The notes under the pieces were generated by a model that was given only the letters and a program-made list of their open reading frames with translations, did no database searches and had not been told where the DNA came from. DNA of 64,000 nt, from contig NZ_NSFV01000001.1 in the NCBI RefSeq assembly GCF_002295115.1, forward strand, positions 372,001 through 436,000, written 5' to 3'. Positions within the stretch are counted from its first letter, which is position 1, and every line of letters begins with the position of its first letter. The stretch comes from Mesorhizobium sp. WSM4311. GTDB taxonomy: Bacteria > Pseudomonadota > Alphaproteobacteria > Rhizobiales > Rhizobiaceae. This document shows positions 38,351-48,890 of this stretch, piece by piece. The position numbers and the translations under genes were made by a program.

Positions 38351-40432
38351 ATGGCAAAGCTCAAGGTCGACGGGAAAGAGATCACTGTACCCGACCACTA
38401 CACGCTGCTGCAGGCGGCGGAAGACGCGGGCGCGGAAGTGCCGCGCTTCTGCTTCCATGAGCGGCTGTCGATCGCCGGCAATTGCCGCATGTGCCTGATC
38501 GAGGTGAAGGGCGGGCCGCCCAAACCGCAGGCGTCCTGCGCCATGGGCGTGCGCGATTTGCGCCCCGGCCCCAATGGCGAGCCGCCGGAAATCTTCACCA
38601 ACACGCCGATGGTCAAGAAGGCCCGGGAAGGCGTGATGGAGTTCCTGCTGATCAACCATCCGCTGGATTGCCCGATCTGCGACCAGGGCGGCGAGTGCGA
38701 CCTGCAGGACCAGGCCATGGCCTTCGGCGTCGATTCCTCGCGCTATCATGAGAACAAGCGGGCGGTCGAAGACAAGTATATCGGGCCGCTGGTCAAGACG
38801 GTGATGAACCGCTGCATCCATTGCACGCGCTGCGTCCGCTTCACCACGGAAGTCGCCGGCATTTCCGAACTCGGCCTGATCGGCCGCGGCGAGGACGCCG
38901 AGATCACCACCTATCTCGAACAGGCGATGACCTCGGAACTGCAGGGCAATGTCATCGATCTGTGCCCGGTCGGTGCGCTGACCTCCAAGCCCTTCGCCTT
39001 CCAGGCGCGGCCCTGGGAACTGACCAAGACCGAATCCATCGACGTGATGGATGCGGTCGGCTCGGCGATCCGTATCGACAGCCGTGGCCGTGAAGTGATG
39101 CGTATCCTGCCGCGCGTCAACGAGCAGGTGAACGAGGAGTGGATTTCCGACAAGACCCGCTTCATCTGGGACGGATTGCGCACGCAGCGCCTCGACCGCC
39201 CCTATGTGCGCAAGGATGGCAGACTGGTTGCGGCAAGCTGGGCCGAAGCCTTCGCGACGATCAAGGACGCGGTGTCGAAGACGACGCCCGAGAAGATCGG
39301 CGCCATTGCGGGCGATCTCGCTGCCGTCGAGGAAATCTACGCGCTGAAGCTGCTGATGGCTTCGCTGGGTTCCAAGAATGTCGACTGCCGCCAGGATGGC
39401 GCCGCGCTTGATCCGGCGCTCGGACGTGCCAGCTACATTTTCAACCCGACCATCGAAGGCATCGAGCAGGCCGACGCGGTGCTGATCATCGGCGCCAATC
39501 CGCGCTTCGAGGCCTCGGTGCTCAATGCGCGCGTCCGCAAGCGCTGGCGGGTCGGCAATCTGCCGGTCGGCGTCATCGGCGATATCGGCGACACGCGCTA
39601 CGAGTATGAATTGCTCGGTGCCGGGCCGGATTCGTTGAAGGATCTGGCCGACGGCAATGGCAAGTTCTTCCAGACGCTGAAGAAGGCGACGCATCCGCTG
39701 ATCATTATCGGCCAGGGCGCGCTGGCGCGGGCCGACGGCGCGGCCGTGCTCGGCCAGGCGGCGAAGCTCGCCGCTGCCGTCAATGCCGCTCGCGCCGACT
39801 GGAACGGCTTTGCCGTGCTGCACAATGCGGCGGCGCGCGTCGGCGGCCTCGATCTCGGTTTCGTCCCGGGTGAGGGCGGCAAGGACGTCGCCGGCATGCT
39901 GGGCGAAACGGACGTGCTGTTCCTGCTCGGCGCCGACGAGATCGACATGGGCAAGACCGGCGGCGCCTTCGTCGTCTATATCGGCACCCATGGCGACCAC
40001 GGCGCGCACCGCGCCAATGTCATCCTGCCGGCGGCTGCCTACACGGAAAAGTCGGGCACCTACGTCAACACCGAAGGGCGTGTGCAGCAGACCAACCGCG
40101 CCGGCTTCGCGCCTGGCGATGCGCGCGAGGACTGGGCGATCCTCAGGGCCCTGTCCGATGTGCTGGGCAAGAAACTGCCGTTCGATTCGCTGCCGCAGCT
40201 GCGCGCCAAACTCTATGGCGAGTACCCGCATCTGGCCCGCATCGATCAGGTCGCGGCCGGCAATGCCGAGGACATCGGCGGCGTGGCGAAGCTCGGCGGG
40301 CGGCTGAACAAGGGCACCTTCACCTCGCCGGTCAAGGATTTCTACCTGACCAACCCGATCGCGCGGGCATCGGCCGTGATGGCGGAATGCTCGGCACTGG
40401 CCAAGAGCGGCTTCAAGCAGGCGGCGGAATAA
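38351..40432 (+). CDS. nuoG: NADH-quinone oxidoreductase subunit G
   Basis: The product is 693 residues (75-kDa subunit) from the ATG at 38351, the start of [19 protein letters not shown]. The N-terminal ferredoxin domain ligates a 2Fe-2S cluster ([15 protein letters not shown]), followed by a His/Cys-ligated 4Fe-4S cluster ([18 protein letters not shown]), another with [10 protein letters not shown], and a molybdopterin-oxidoreductase-like domain without the cofactor. The length is close to the mitochondrial-type protein and shorter than E. coli NuoG. It carries electrons from NuoE/F towards NuoI. Confidence 0.97.
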   Translation: MAKLKVDGKEITVPDHYTLLQAAEDAGAEVPRFCFHERLSIAGNCRMCLIEVKGGPPKPQASCAMGVRDLRPGPNGEPPEIFTNTPMVKKAREGVMEFLLINHPLDCPICDQGGECDLQDQAMAFGVDSSRYHENKRAVEDKYIGPLVKTVMNRCIHCTRCVRFTTEVAGISELGLIGRGEDAEITTYLEQAMTSELQGNVIDLCPVGALTSKPFAFQARPWELTKTESIDVMDAVGSAIRIDSRGREVMRILPRVNEQVNEEWISDKTRFIWDGLRTQRLDRPYVRKDGRLVAASWAEAFATIKDAVSKTTPEKIGAIAGDLAAVEEIYALKLLMASLGSKNVDCRQDGAALDPALGRASYIFNPTIEGIEQADAVLIIGANPRFEASVLNARVRKRWRVGNLPVGVIGDIGDTRYEYELLGAGPDSLKDLADGNGKFFQTLKKATHPLIIIGQGALARADGAAVLGQAAKLAAAVNAARADWNGFAVLHNAAARVGGLDLGFVPGEGGKDVAGMLGETDVLFLLGADEIDMGKTGGAFVVYIGTHGDHGAHRANVILPAAAYTEKSGTYVNTEGRVQQTNRAGFAPGDAREDWAILRALSDVLGKKLPFDSLPQLRAKLYGEYPHLARIDQVAAGNAEDIGGVAKLGGRLNKGTFTSPVKDFYLTNPIARASAVMAECSALAKSGFKQAAE

Positions 40433-40434
40433 GC

Positions 40435-41478
40435 ATGGACACCTTCTTCTCCTTCTACGTGCTGCCGGCACTGCTGATCCTTCTGAAGTCGGTCGTGCTG
40501 ATCGTGGTGCTGCTGATCTTCGTGGCCTACATCCTCTACGCCGACCGCAAGATCTGGGCGGCGGTGCAACTGCGCCGCGGTCCGAACGTCGTCGGCCCCT
40601 GGGGCACGCTGCAGGCCTTTGCCGACCTGTTGAAATTCGTCTTCAAGGAGCCGGTCATCCCGTCCGGCGCCAACAAGGGCGTGTTCCTTCTGGCGCCGCT
40701 GGTGTCGGCGGTGCTGGCGATCTCGGCCTGGGCGGTCATTCCGGTCAGCCAGGGCTGGGCGATCGCCAACGTCAATGTCGGCGTCCTCTATGTCTTCGCC
40801 ATCTCCTCGCTCGAGGTCTACGGCGTGATCATGGGCGGCTGGGCGTCCAACTCGAAATACCCGTTCCTCGGCGCGCTGCGTTCGGCGGCGCAGATGGTGT
40901 CCTACGAAGTCTCGATCGGCTTCGTCATCGTCACCGTGCTGCTCACCGCCGGCTCGCTCAACCTCAGCGATATCGTGCTGTCGCAGCAGGGTGGGCTTGG
41001 CACCAGGCTTGGCCTGCCCAACACCTTCCTCGACTGGAACTGGCTGGCGCTGTTTCCGATGTTCATCATCTTCTTCATCTCGGCGCTGGCCGAGACGAAC
41101 CGGCCGCCTTTCGACCTGGTCGAAGCCGAATCGGAGCTGGTCGCCGGCCACATGGTCGAATATTCGTCGACGCCGTTCCTGCTGTTCTTCCTCGGCGAAT
41201 ATGTCGCCATCGTCCTGATGTGCGCGCTGGCCACCGTCCTGTTCCTCGGCGGCTGGCTGCCACCCTTCGACTTCGCGCCCTTCACCTGGGTGCCCGGGGT
41301 CATCTGGTTCGTGCTGAAGGTCTGCTTCGTGTTCTTCGGCATCTCGATGGTGAAGGCCTTCGTGCCGCGCTATCGCTACGACCAGCTGATGCGGCTGGGC
41401 TGGAAAGTGTTCCTGCCGATCTCGCTGTTCATGGTGGTCGCCACCGCAGCCTTCCTCAAGATCACGGGGTTTGCGTGA
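40435..41478 (+). CDS. nuoH: NADH-quinone oxidoreductase subunit H
   Basis: The product is 347 residues, starting 2 bp after nuoG. This membrane subunit (ND1) has eight helices and forms the quinone chamber with NuoB and Nuo[24 protein letters not shown] is the N-terminal signature (shown here as [18 protein letters not shown]), and [20 protein letters not shown] is the conserved acidic loop. The stop overlaps the nuoI start by one base. Confidence 0.97.
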   Translation: MDTFFSFYVLPALLILLKSVVLIVVLLIFVAYILYADRKIWAAVQLRRGPNVVGPWGTLQAFADLLKFVFKEPVIPSGANKGVFLLAPLVSAVLAISAWAVIPVSQGWAIANVNVGVLYVFAISSLEVYGVIMGGWASNSKYPFLGALRSAAQMVSYEVSIGFVIVTVLLTAGSLNLSDIVLSQQGGLGTRLGLPNTFLDWNWLALFPMFIIFFISALAETNRPPFDLVEAESELVAGHMVEYSSTPFLLFFLGEYVAIVLMCALATVLFLGGWLPPFDFAPFTWVPGVIWFVLKVCFVFFGISMVKAFVPRYRYDQLMRLGWKVFLPISLFMVVATAAFLKITGFA

Positions 41479-41969
41479 TGTCCGCTTTGTCCCAGGCCGC
41501 AAAATCGCTGCTGCTGCAAGATTTCGTCAGCGCGTTCTTCCTGTCCATGCGCCAGTTCTTCGCGCCGAAGGAGACGATCAACTACCCGCACGAGAAGGGG
41601 CCGGTCAGCCCGCGCTTCCGGGGCGAGCATGCGCTGCGCCGCTATCCCAATGGCGAGGAACGCTGCATCGCCTGCAAATTGTGCGAGGCGATTTGCCCGG
41701 CGCAGGCCATCACCATCGAGGCCGGCCCGCGCCGCAATGACGGCACGCGCCGCACGGTGCGCTACGACATCGACATGGTGAAGTGCATCTACTGCGGCTT
41801 CTGCCAGGAAGCCTGCCCGGTCGACGCCATCGTCGAGGGGCCGAATTTCGAATTCGCGACGGAAACGCGCGAGGAGCTCTACTACGACAAGGACAAGCTG
41901 CTGGCGAATGGCGACCGGTGGGAGCGCGAACTCGCGCGCAACATCTCATTGGATGCGCCGTACCGCTGA
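41478..41969 (+). CDS. nuoI: NADH-quinone oxidoreductase subunit I
   Basis: The product is 163 residues. Two 4Fe-4S motifs, [12 protein letters not shown] and [12 protein letters not shown], bind clusters N6a and N6b, relaying electrons to N2. [17 protein letters not shown] is the usual lead-in. There is no N-terminal membrane helix. A 126-bp gap with two hairpins separates it from nuoJ. Confidence 0.97.
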   Translation: MSALSQAAKSLLLQDFVSAFFLSMRQFFAPKETINYPHEKGPVSPRFRGEHALRRYPNGEERCIACKLCEAICPAQAITIEAGPRRNDGTRRTVRYDIDMVKCIYCGFCQEACPVDAIVEGPNFEFATETREELYYDKDKLLANGDRWERELARNISLDAPYR

Positions 41970-42048
41970 TATTTGACGCATGGACGAGGCGAGGGCCCTC
42001 GTCTAAGGACACAACGAAACTTGCCGGCCGGAAGCGGTCGCAAAAATC

Positions 42049-42070
42049 AAACAGGACGAACGTCCTGTTT
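42049..42070. repeat. Intercistronic hairpin between nuoI and nuoJ
   Basis: AAACAGGAC (42049-42057) and GTCCTGTTT (42062-42070) form a perfect 9-bp stem with a 4-base loop. It is followed by GGGAT, not a T run, so it is not a standard terminator. A weaker stem GACGAG/CTCGTC lies at about 41983-42003. These may set the ratio between the peripheral-arm and membrane-arm halves of the operon. Confidence 0.65.
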
Positions 42071-42095
42071 GGGATAGGAACCCGGGGGAACCCCA

Positions 42096-42716
42096 ATGCT
42101 GAGTGGACTAGAGGCGGCCTTTTTCTACCTCTTCGCCTTTGTCGCCGTGGCGTCGGCGTTCATGGTCATTTCATCGCGCAACCCCGTGCATTCGGTGCTG
42201 TTCCTGATCCTGACCTTCTTCAACGCCGCCGGCCTGTTCATGCTGACCGGCGCCGAGTTCCTGGCGATGATCCTGCTCGTGGTCTATGTCGGCGCCGTCA
42301 TGGTGCTGTTCCTGTTCGTCGTCATGATGCTCGACGTCGACTTCGCTGAAATGAAAGAGGGTGCGCTGCAATACGCGCCGATCGGCGCGCTGGTCGGGCT
42401 GATCTTGGCGGCGGAGCTGATTGTCGTGCTCGGCGGCTACACATTCGCGCCGAAGCTGGCCGCGACGGTGTCGAAGCCCATTCCCGATCTCGCCACGCGC
42501 TCGAACACGGCCGCGCTCGGCGACATCCTCTATACCGACTACCTCTACTACTTCCAGATTTCGGGCCTCATCCTGCTGGTTGCCATGATCGGCGCCATCG
42601 TGCTGACGCTGCGCCACAAGGAAGGGATCAAGCGGCAGTCGATCGCAGCCCAGGTCGGTCGCACGCCAGCCACCGGCATGGAAATCCGCAAGGTCAAGTC
42701 GGGCGAAGGAGTCTGA
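42096..42716 (+). CDS. nuoJ: NADH-quinone oxidoreductase subunit J
   Basis: The product is 206 residues with five membrane helices (ND6-type). The first helices ([20 protein letters not shown], then [20 protein letters not shown]) and [22 protein letters not shown], which contains the pi-bulge region tyrosine, are standard. The C-terminal tail after the last helix is charged. It follows the hairpin-containing gap and is 1 bp from nuoK. Confidence 0.96.
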   Translation: MLSGLEAAFFYLFAFVAVASAFMVISSRNPVHSVLFLILTFFNAAGLFMLTGAEFLAMILLVVYVGAVMVLFLFVVMMLDVDFAEMKEGALQYAPIGALVGLILAAELIVVLGGYTFAPKLAATVSKPIPDLATRSNTAALGDILYTDYLYYFQISGLILLVAMIGAIVLTLRHKEGIKRQSIAAQVGRTPATGMEIRKVKSGEGV

Positions 42717-42717
42717 G

Positions 42718-43026
42718 ATGGTCGTCGGTATCGCACATTATCTGACCGTATCGGCTGTTCTGTTCACGCTCGGCGTGTTCGGCATCTTCCTGAACCGCAA
42801 GAACGTCATCGTCATCCTGATGTCGGTCGAGCTGATCCTGCTTGCGGTCAACATCAACTTCGTCGCTTTTTCGGCGGCGCTCGGTGATCTGGTCGGCCAG
42901 GTGTTCGCGCTGTTCGTGCTGACGGTCGCGGCGGCTGAAGCGGCAATCGGACTTGCCATTCTCGTCGTCTTCTTCCGCAACCGCGGCTCGATCGCGGTCG
43001 AAGACGTGAACATGATGAAGGGTTGA
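42718..43026 (+). CDS. nuoK: NADH-quinone oxidoreductase subunit K
   Basis: The product is 102 residues with three membrane helices (ND4L-type). [19 protein letters not shown] and the following [20 protein letters not shown] contain the two conserved buried glutamates of the proton path. Confidence 0.97.
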   Translation: MVVGIAHYLTVSAVLFTLGVFGIFLNRKNVIVILMSVELILLAVNINFVAFSAALGDLVGQVFALFVLTVAAAEAAIGLAILVVFFRNRGSIAVEDVNMMKG

Positions 43027-43036
43027 CGGAACCACC

Positions 43037-45010
43037 ATGTATCAGGCCATCGTCTTCCTTCCCCTGCTCGGCTTCCTGATCGTCGGCCTGTTCGGCACGT
43101 CGCTCGGCGCCAAGGCGTCCGAATACATCACCTCAGGCTTCCTGGTGATCGCCGCGATACTGTCGTGGGTCGCCTTCTTCACCGTCGGCTTCGGCCACGG
43201 CGAGGTGTTCACCGTGCCGGTGCTGCGCTGGATCCAGTCGGGCGGGCTCGAAGCGTCCTGGGCGCTGCGCATCGACACGCTGACGGTGGTGATGCTGGTG
43301 GTGGTCAACACCGTGTCGGCGCTGGTCCATATCTATTCGATCGGCTACATGCATCACGATCCGAACCGGCCGCGCTTCTTCGCCTATCTGTCGCTCTTCA
43401 CTTTCGCCATGCTGATGCTTGTGACCGCCGACAACCTCGTGCAGATGTTCTTCGGCTGGGAAGGCGTCGGTCTCGCCTCCTACCTGCTGATCGGCTTCTG
43501 GTACAAGAAGCCGTCGGCCAATGCCGCGGCTATCAAGGCCTTCGTCGTGAACCGCGTCGGCGATTTCGGCTTCGCGCTCGGCATTTTCGGCGTGTTCGTG
43601 CTGTTCGGCTCGGTCAATCTCGGCACCATCTTCGCCAATGCGGCGACGTTCGTTCCGGCCGAAGGCGCGCCGCAAGGTGCTGCCGTGCTGACCTTCCTCG
43701 GCCATGCGCTGGACAAGCAGGCGGCCATGACCGTCGTCTGCCTGCTGCTGTTCATGGGCGCCATGGGCAAGTCGGCGCAGGTGCCGCTGCACACCTGGCT
43801 GCCGGACGCCATGGAAGGCCCGACGCCGGTCTCAGCGCTCATCCATGCCGCCACCATGGTGACGGCGGGCGTGTTCATGCTGGCGCGGCTGTCGCCGCTG
43901 TTCGAATTGTCGCATTCGGCGCTGACCGTGGTGACCTTCATCGGCGCCTTCACCGCCTTCTTCGCGGCGACCGTCGGCCTCGTCCAGAACGACATCAAGC
44001 GCGTCATCGCCTATTCGACCTGCTCGCAGCTCGGCTACATGTTCGTGGCGCTCGGCGTCGGCGCCTATGGCGCGGCGATCTTCCATCTGTTCACGCATGC
44101 CTTCTTCAAGGCGCTGCTGTTCCTCGGCTCGGGCTCGGTCATCCATGCCGTCTCCGACGAGCAGGACATGCGCAAGATGGGCGGCCTCAGAAAGCTGATC
44201 CCGAGCACCTACTGGATGATGGTGATCGGCACGCTGGCGCTGACCGGCGTTGGCATTCCCGTGACTGTCATCGGCACCGCAGGCTTCTTCTCCAAGGACG
44301 CCATCATCGAAAGCGCCTTTGCCAGCCACAATTCGGTTGCCGGCCTCGCCTTCGTGCTGCTGGTCATCGCCGCCTGCTTCACCTCCTTCTACTCCTGGCG
44401 GCTGATCTTCATGACCTTCCACGGCAAGCCGCGGGCGAGCCATGAGGTGATGCACCATGTGCATGAATCGCCGCCGGTGATGCTGGTGCCGCTGTTCGTG
44501 CTGGCCGCCGGAGCGCTGTTCGCCGGCATCATCTTCCACAATTCCTTCATCGGCGAAGGCTATGCCGAGTTCTGGAAGGCGTCGCTGTTCACGCTGCCGG
44601 ACAATCACATCCTGCACGAAATCCACGAACTGCCGCTGTGGGTCGAACTGTCGCCCTTCATCGCGATGCTGATCGGCTTCGCGGTGGCCTGGAAGTTCTA
44701 CATCCGCTCACCGGAATTGCCCCCGAGCGTCGCCGCGAACCATCGCTTGCTCTATGCTTTCCTGCTCAACAAGTGGTATTTCGACGAGCTCTACGACTTC
44801 CTGTTCGTGCGGCCCGCCAAGCGTCTCGGCCATTTCCTGTGGAAGACCGGTGACGGCACCGTCATCGACGGTCTCGGGCCGGATGGCATTTCGGCGCGCG
44901 TCGTCGATGTCACCAACCGCGTCGTCAAGCTGCAGACCGGCTACCTCTACCATTATGCCTTCGCCATGCTGATCGGCGTTGCCGCACTCGTCACCTGGAT
45001 GATGCTCTGA
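43037..45010 (+). CDS. nuoL: NADH-quinone oxidoreductase subunit L
   Basis: The product is 657 residues, the largest antiporter-like subunit (ND5). [58 protein letters not shown] and [19 protein letters not shown] are diagnostic, with the conserved lysine and histidine of the proton channel. A long C-terminal lateral helix region follows. The stop overlaps the nuoM start by one base. Confidence 0.98.
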   Translation: MYQAIVFLPLLGFLIVGLFGTSLGAKASEYITSGFLVIAAILSWVAFFTVGFGHGEVFTVPVLRWIQSGGLEASWALRIDTLTVVMLVVVNTVSALVHIYSIGYMHHDPNRPRFFAYLSLFTFAMLMLVTADNLVQMFFGWEGVGLASYLLIGFWYKKPSANAAAIKAFVVNRVGDFGFALGIFGVFVLFGSVNLGTIFANAATFVPAEGAPQGAAVLTFLGHALDKQAAMTVVCLLLFMGAMGKSAQVPLHTWLPDAMEGPTPVSALIHAATMVTAGVFMLARLSPLFELSHSALTVVTFIGAFTAFFAATVGLVQNDIKRVIAYSTCSQLGYMFVALGVGAYGAAIFHLFTHAFFKALLFLGSGSVIHAVSDEQDMRKMGGLRKLIPSTYWMMVIGTLALTGVGIPVTVIGTAGFFSKDAIIESAFASHNSVAGLAFVLLVIAACFTSFYSWRLIFMTFHGKPRASHEVMHHVHESPPVMLVPLFVLAAGALFAGIIFHNSFIGEGYAEFWKASLFTLPDNHILHEIHELPLWVELSPFIAMLIGFAVAWKFYIRSPELPPSVAANHRLLYAFLLNKWYFDELYDFLFVRPAKRLGHFLWKTGDGTVIDGLGPDGISARVVDVTNRVVKLQTGYLYHYAFAMLIGVAALVTWMML

Positions 45011-46515
45011 TGACCGCCTGGCCAATCCTCTCGCTGGTCACCTTCCTGCCGCTGGTTGGTGCGCTGCTGATACTGTTCATCAGGGATGACAGCGAAAACG
45101 CGCGCCGCAACATCCGCGCCATCGCGCTGTTGACGACGACGTTCACCTTCATCGTCTCGCTGTTCATCTGGACCGGCTTTGACAATTCGCAGGCCGGCTT
45201 CCAGTTCGTCGAAAAACTCGCCTGGCTCGACTCCGGCATTTCCTACCATATGGGCGTCGACGGCATTTCCATGCTGTTCGTCATCCTGACGACGTTCCTG
45301 ATGCCGCTCTGCATCCTGGCGTCGTGGGAAGCGATCGACAAGCGCGTCAAGGCCTACATGATCGCCTTCCTGCTGCTCGAGACGCTGATGATCGGCGTGT
45401 TCTGCGCGCTGGATATCGTGCTGTTCTACGTCTTCTTCGAAGCCGGCCTGATCCCGATGTTCATCATCATCGGCGTGTGGGGCGGCAAGCGGCGCGTGTA
45501 TGCCTCGTTCAAGTTTTTCCTCTATACGCTCGCCGGTTCGGTGCTGATGCTGCTCGCCATCATGGCGATGTTCTTCCAGTCCGGCACGACCGACATACCG
45601 ACGCTTCTGACGCACAGCTTCCCGGCCAACATGCAGACCTGGCTGTGGCTCGCCTTCTTCGCCTCCTTCGCGGTGAAGATGCCGATGTGGCCGGTGCACA
45701 CCTGGCTGCCCGACGCGCACGTCGAGGCGCCGACGGCGGGTTCGGTGATCCTGGCCGCAATCCTGCTCAAGATGGGCGGATACGGCTTCCTTCGCTTCTC
45801 GCTGCCGATGTTCCCGCTGGCGTCGGAGATGTTCGCGCCGCTGGTCTTCACGCTGTCGGTCGTCGCCATCATCTACACCTCGCTGGTGGCGCTGATGCAG
45901 GAGGACATGAAGAAGCTGATCGCCTATTCCTCGGTCGCCCATATGGGCTTCGTCACCATGGGCATCTTCGCCATGAACCAGGAAGGTGTGCAGGGCGCGA
46001 TCTTCCAGATGCTCAGCCACGGCCTCGTCTCGGGCGCGCTGTTCCTGTGCGTCGGCGTCATCTACGACCGCATGCACACGCGTGAGATCGCTGCCTATGG
46101 CGGCCTGGTCAACAACATGCCGAAATATGCCACCGTGTTCATGGTCTTCACCATGGCCAATGTCGGCCTGCCCGGCACCAGTGGCTTCGTCGGCGAGTTC
46201 CTGACCATGCTCGGCGTCTTCCGGGTCAACACCTGGGTGGCGTTCTTCGCCGCCACCGGCGTCATCCTGTCGGCCGCCTACGCGCTCTGGCTCTACCGCA
46301 GGGTGATCTTCGGCGCGCTGACCAAGGACAGCCTGAAAGGGCTGCTCGACCTGTCGCTGCGCGAGAAGGTGATCATCTACCCGCTGGTCGCGCTGGTCAT
46401 CTTCTTCGGCGTTTATCCCGCTCCCGTCTTCGACGCGACGGCCCAGTCGGTCAAATCGCTCGTCACCAATGTCACCGCATCCATCGGCGCCGCGCAGACC
46501 GCGGCGGCGAACTGA
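45010..46515 (+). CDS. nuoM: NADH-quinone oxidoreductase subunit M
   Basis: The product is 501 residues with about 14 helices (ND4-type antiporter-like subunit). [20 protein letters not shown] carries the key glutamate; [20 protein letters not shown] and [18 protein letters not shown] carry the channel lysines. Overlaps nuoL by 1 nt. Confidence 0.98.
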   Translation: MTAWPILSLVTFLPLVGALLILFIRDDSENARRNIRAIALLTTTFTFIVSLFIWTGFDNSQAGFQFVEKLAWLDSGISYHMGVDGISMLFVILTTFLMPLCILASWEAIDKRVKAYMIAFLLLETLMIGVFCALDIVLFYVFFEAGLIPMFIIIGVWGGKRRVYASFKFFLYTLAGSVLMLLAIMAMFFQSGTTDIPTLLTHSFPANMQTWLWLAFFASFAVKMPMWPVHTWLPDAHVEAPTAGSVILAAILLKMGGYGFLRFSLPMFPLASEMFAPLVFTLSVVAIIYTSLVALMQEDMKKLIAYSSVAHMGFVTMGIFAMNQEGVQGAIFQMLSHGLVSGALFLCVGVIYDRMHTREIAAYGGLVNNMPKYATVFMVFTMANVGLPGTSGFVGEFLTMLGVFRVNTWVAFFAATGVILSAAYALWLYRRVIFGALTKDSLKGLLDLSLREKVIIYPLVALVIFFGVYPAPVFDATAQSVKSLVTNVTASIGAAQTAAAN

Positions 46516-46534
46516 CCCAGGGGTTTTGCGAACC

Positions 46535-47971
46535 ATGACGCCGGACCTTCTCTCCAGCCTGTCGCTCTCGACGCCCGAGCTGATCCTTGCCTTCGGCGCG
46601 CTCGCGCTGCTGATGGTCGGAGCCTATTCGCGCGCCAACACCGCCAATACCGTGACCGGGCTTGCCGTCGCGGTGCTGGTAATCGCCGGCGCCTGGCTGA
46701 TCCTTTCCACCGGGCAGGGCAACGCCTATGGCAACGCCTTCATCCAGGATCCCTTCTCCCGTTTCATGAAGGTGCTGGCGCTGGTCGGCTCGGCTGTGAC
46801 GCTCGTCATGTCGATGCGCTTTGCCAAGGCGGAGCGTTTCGACAAGTTCGAATATCCGGTGCTCATCCTGCTGTGTACGCTCGGCATGATGCTGATGATC
46901 TCGGCCAACGGCATGATCGGGCTCTATCTCGGCCTCGAACTTCAGTCGTTGGCGATCTACGTGCTGGCGGCGATCAACCGCGACAATCTGCGTTCGACCG
47001 AGGCGGGGCTGAAATACTTCGTCCTCGGCGCGCTGTCGTCGGGCATGCTGCTCTACGGCATCAGCCTGGTCTACGGCTACACCGGCAACACCGGCTTCCA
47101 GGAAATTGCCTCGGCGCTCGGCAGCGGCGGGCGGCAGCTCGGCCTTGTTTTCGGCCTGGTCTTCGTGCTGGCCGGCCTCGCCTTCAAGATCTCGGCGGTG
47201 CCGTTCCATATGTGGACGCCCGACGTCTATGAAGGCGCACCGACGCCGGTGACGGCCTTCCTGGCGGCGGCTCCCAAGATGGCGGCGATGGCATTGATCG
47301 TGCGCGTCACCATGGGCGCGTTCAAGCCGATCGCCGCCGACTGGCAGCAGATCATCGTCTTCATCTCGATCGCCTCGATGGCGCTCGGCGCCTTTGCCGC
47401 CATCGGCCAGACCAACATCAAGCGCCTGATGGCCTATTCCTCGATCGGCCATATGGGCTACGCGCTGGTCGGCCTTGCCGCCAACAGCCAGGCCGGCGTG
47501 CGCGGTGTCGCCATCTATATGCTGATCTATCTGGTGATGACGCTCGGCACCTTCGCCTTCATCCTCGCCATGCGGCGCAAGGAGGGCAATGTCGAGCAGA
47601 TCAGCGACCTGGCCGGGCTCTCCTCGACCAACCCGATCATGGCGACCATCCTCACCATCCTGATGTTCTCGCTGGCCGGCATTCCGCCGCTCGCCGGCTT
47701 CTGGGGGAAGTGGTACGTCTTCCTCGCCGCCATCAACGCCAACCTCTACGCGCTGGCGATCATCGGCGTGCTGGCGTCGGTGGTGGGCGCCTATTACTAT
47801 CTGCGCATCATCAAGATCATGTGGTTCGACGAACCGGTCGGCGGCTTCGTGCCGATGGCCAGCGAATTGCGTGTCGTGCTCGGCGTCTGCGGCGCCTTCG
47901 TGCTGTTCTATGTGCTGATCGGCGGACCGATCGGCACCTATGCCGAAGCCGCCGCCAAGACATTTTTCTGA
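46535..47971 (+). CDS. nuoN: NADH-quinone oxidoreductase subunit N
   Basis: The product is 478 residues from the ATG at 46535 (ND2-type). [38 protein letters not shown] and [19 protein letters not shown] are the expected motifs. It closes the complex I genes; birA starts 4 bp after its stop. Confidence 0.97.
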   Translation: MTPDLLSSLSLSTPELILAFGALALLMVGAYSRANTANTVTGLAVAVLVIAGAWLILSTGQGNAYGNAFIQDPFSRFMKVLALVGSAVTLVMSMRFAKAERFDKFEYPVLILLCTLGMMLMISANGMIGLYLGLELQSLAIYVLAAINRDNLRSTEAGLKYFVLGALSSGMLLYGISLVYGYTGNTGFQEIASALGSGGRQLGLVFGLVFVLAGLAFKISAVPFHMWTPDVYEGAPTPVTAFLAAAPKMAAMALIVRVTMGAFKPIAADWQQIIVFISIASMALGAFAAIGQTNIKRLMAYSSIGHMGYALVGLAANSQAGVRGVAIYMLIYLVMTLGTFAFILAMRRKEGNVEQISDLAGLSSTNPIMATILTILMFSLAGIPPLAGFWGKWYVFLAAINANLYALAIIGVLASVVGAYYYLRIIKIMWFDEPVGGFVPMASELRVVLGVCGAFVLFYVLIGGPIGTYAEAAAKTFF

Positions 47972-47975
47972 CGGG

Positions 47976-48797
47976 ATGGCATTTCGGCTGGCCCCAACCT
48001 CGGCGTCGGAAGGGTTCCGGCTCGAGGCCCATGACAGCGTCGGCTCCACCAACACGGTGGCGCTGGATCACGCCCGGGCCGGTGACCCGGGCAGGCTGTG
48101 GGTCGTTTCCAAGAAGCAGGAAAGCGGACGTGGCCGGCGCGGCCGCGCCTGGGTGTCGCCCGATGGCAACCTGGCGGCGACCTTGCTCGTCATCACCGGT
48201 GGTGAACTACGCCTTGCCGCGACTCTGGGTTTCGTCGCCGGCCTGTCGCTTGCTGACGCACTGGATGCCGTGGTGCCGAAGGGCCGCATCGCCGTGGGAC
48301 TCGATGGCGCGGGCCAGGGCCAAAACCGTTTCGAGTTGAAATGGCCGAACGATGTGCTTGCTTCGGGCGCGAAGCTTGCCGGCATCCTGCTGGAGTCGGC
48401 TATACTGGAGGGCGGCCGCTTCGCGGTGGCGGTCGGCATCGGCGTCAATGTCGTGGCGCACCCCGCGGATTTGCCTTATCCCGCGACATCGCTGCAAGCT
48501 CTGGGCGCGACATGCGATGCCGAAACGCTGTTCCTGGCGCTATCCGATGCCTGGAGCGAGAATGCCCGGCTGTGGGATGAAGGCCGCGGCCTCGCCACTG
48601 TCAGGCGGCGCTGGCTGGCGCGCGCGGCGGGGCTTGGCGGCGAGGTAGCCGTCAGAATTGACGGTAATGTGGTGCGTGGGGTGTTCGAGACCATTGACGA
48701 GGACTGCCGTTTCGTGATCCGCGACGATGAGGGGTCGGTGCTGACAATCGCGGCTGGCGACGTGCATTTCGGCGCGGTCGCGTCCGCTCAAGTATAG
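47976..48797 (+). CDS. birA: Biotin--[acetyl-CoA-carboxylase] ligase
   Basis: The product is 273 residues. It forms biotinyl-AMP and biotinylates the carrier domain of carboxylases. The adenylate loop GRGRRGRAW, the KWPNDVLASGAKLAGILLE motif and GIGVNV are present. There is no N-terminal helix-turn-helix, so it is the monofunctional class without repressor role. The ATG at 47976 lies just after nuoN; a conserved nuo-birA-rnj order is common in Rhizobiales. Confidence 0.94.
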   Translation: MAFRLAPTSASEGFRLEAHDSVGSTNTVALDHARAGDPGRLWVVSKKQESGRGRRGRAWVSPDGNLAATLLVITGGELRLAATLGFVAGLSLADALDAVVPKGRIAVGLDGAGQGQNRFELKWPNDVLASGAKLAGILLESAILEGGRFAVAVGIGVNVVAHPADLPYPATSLQALGATCDAETLFLALSDAWSENARLWDEGRGLATVRRRWLARAAGLGGEVAVRIDGNVVRGVFETIDEDCRFVIRDDEGSVLTIAAGDVHFGAVASAQV

Positions 48798-48890
48798 TTT
48801 ATTTCTGCGCAATTCCGGACGGAAAACCGTTAGACACGTTTCCTGGAATTGCTTTAACGGCTTGGCCTGAGGGCCAGGAAGGGAAAAATC

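Noticed and set aside
38213..40471. A 752-codon open frame antisense to nuoG
   Set aside because: Same cause; nuoG is unmistakable and the antisense product has no recognisable feature.
42049..42070. The nuoI-nuoJ hairpin as terminator
   Set aside because: There is no T run after the stem, and the downstream genes must be transcribed with the operon.
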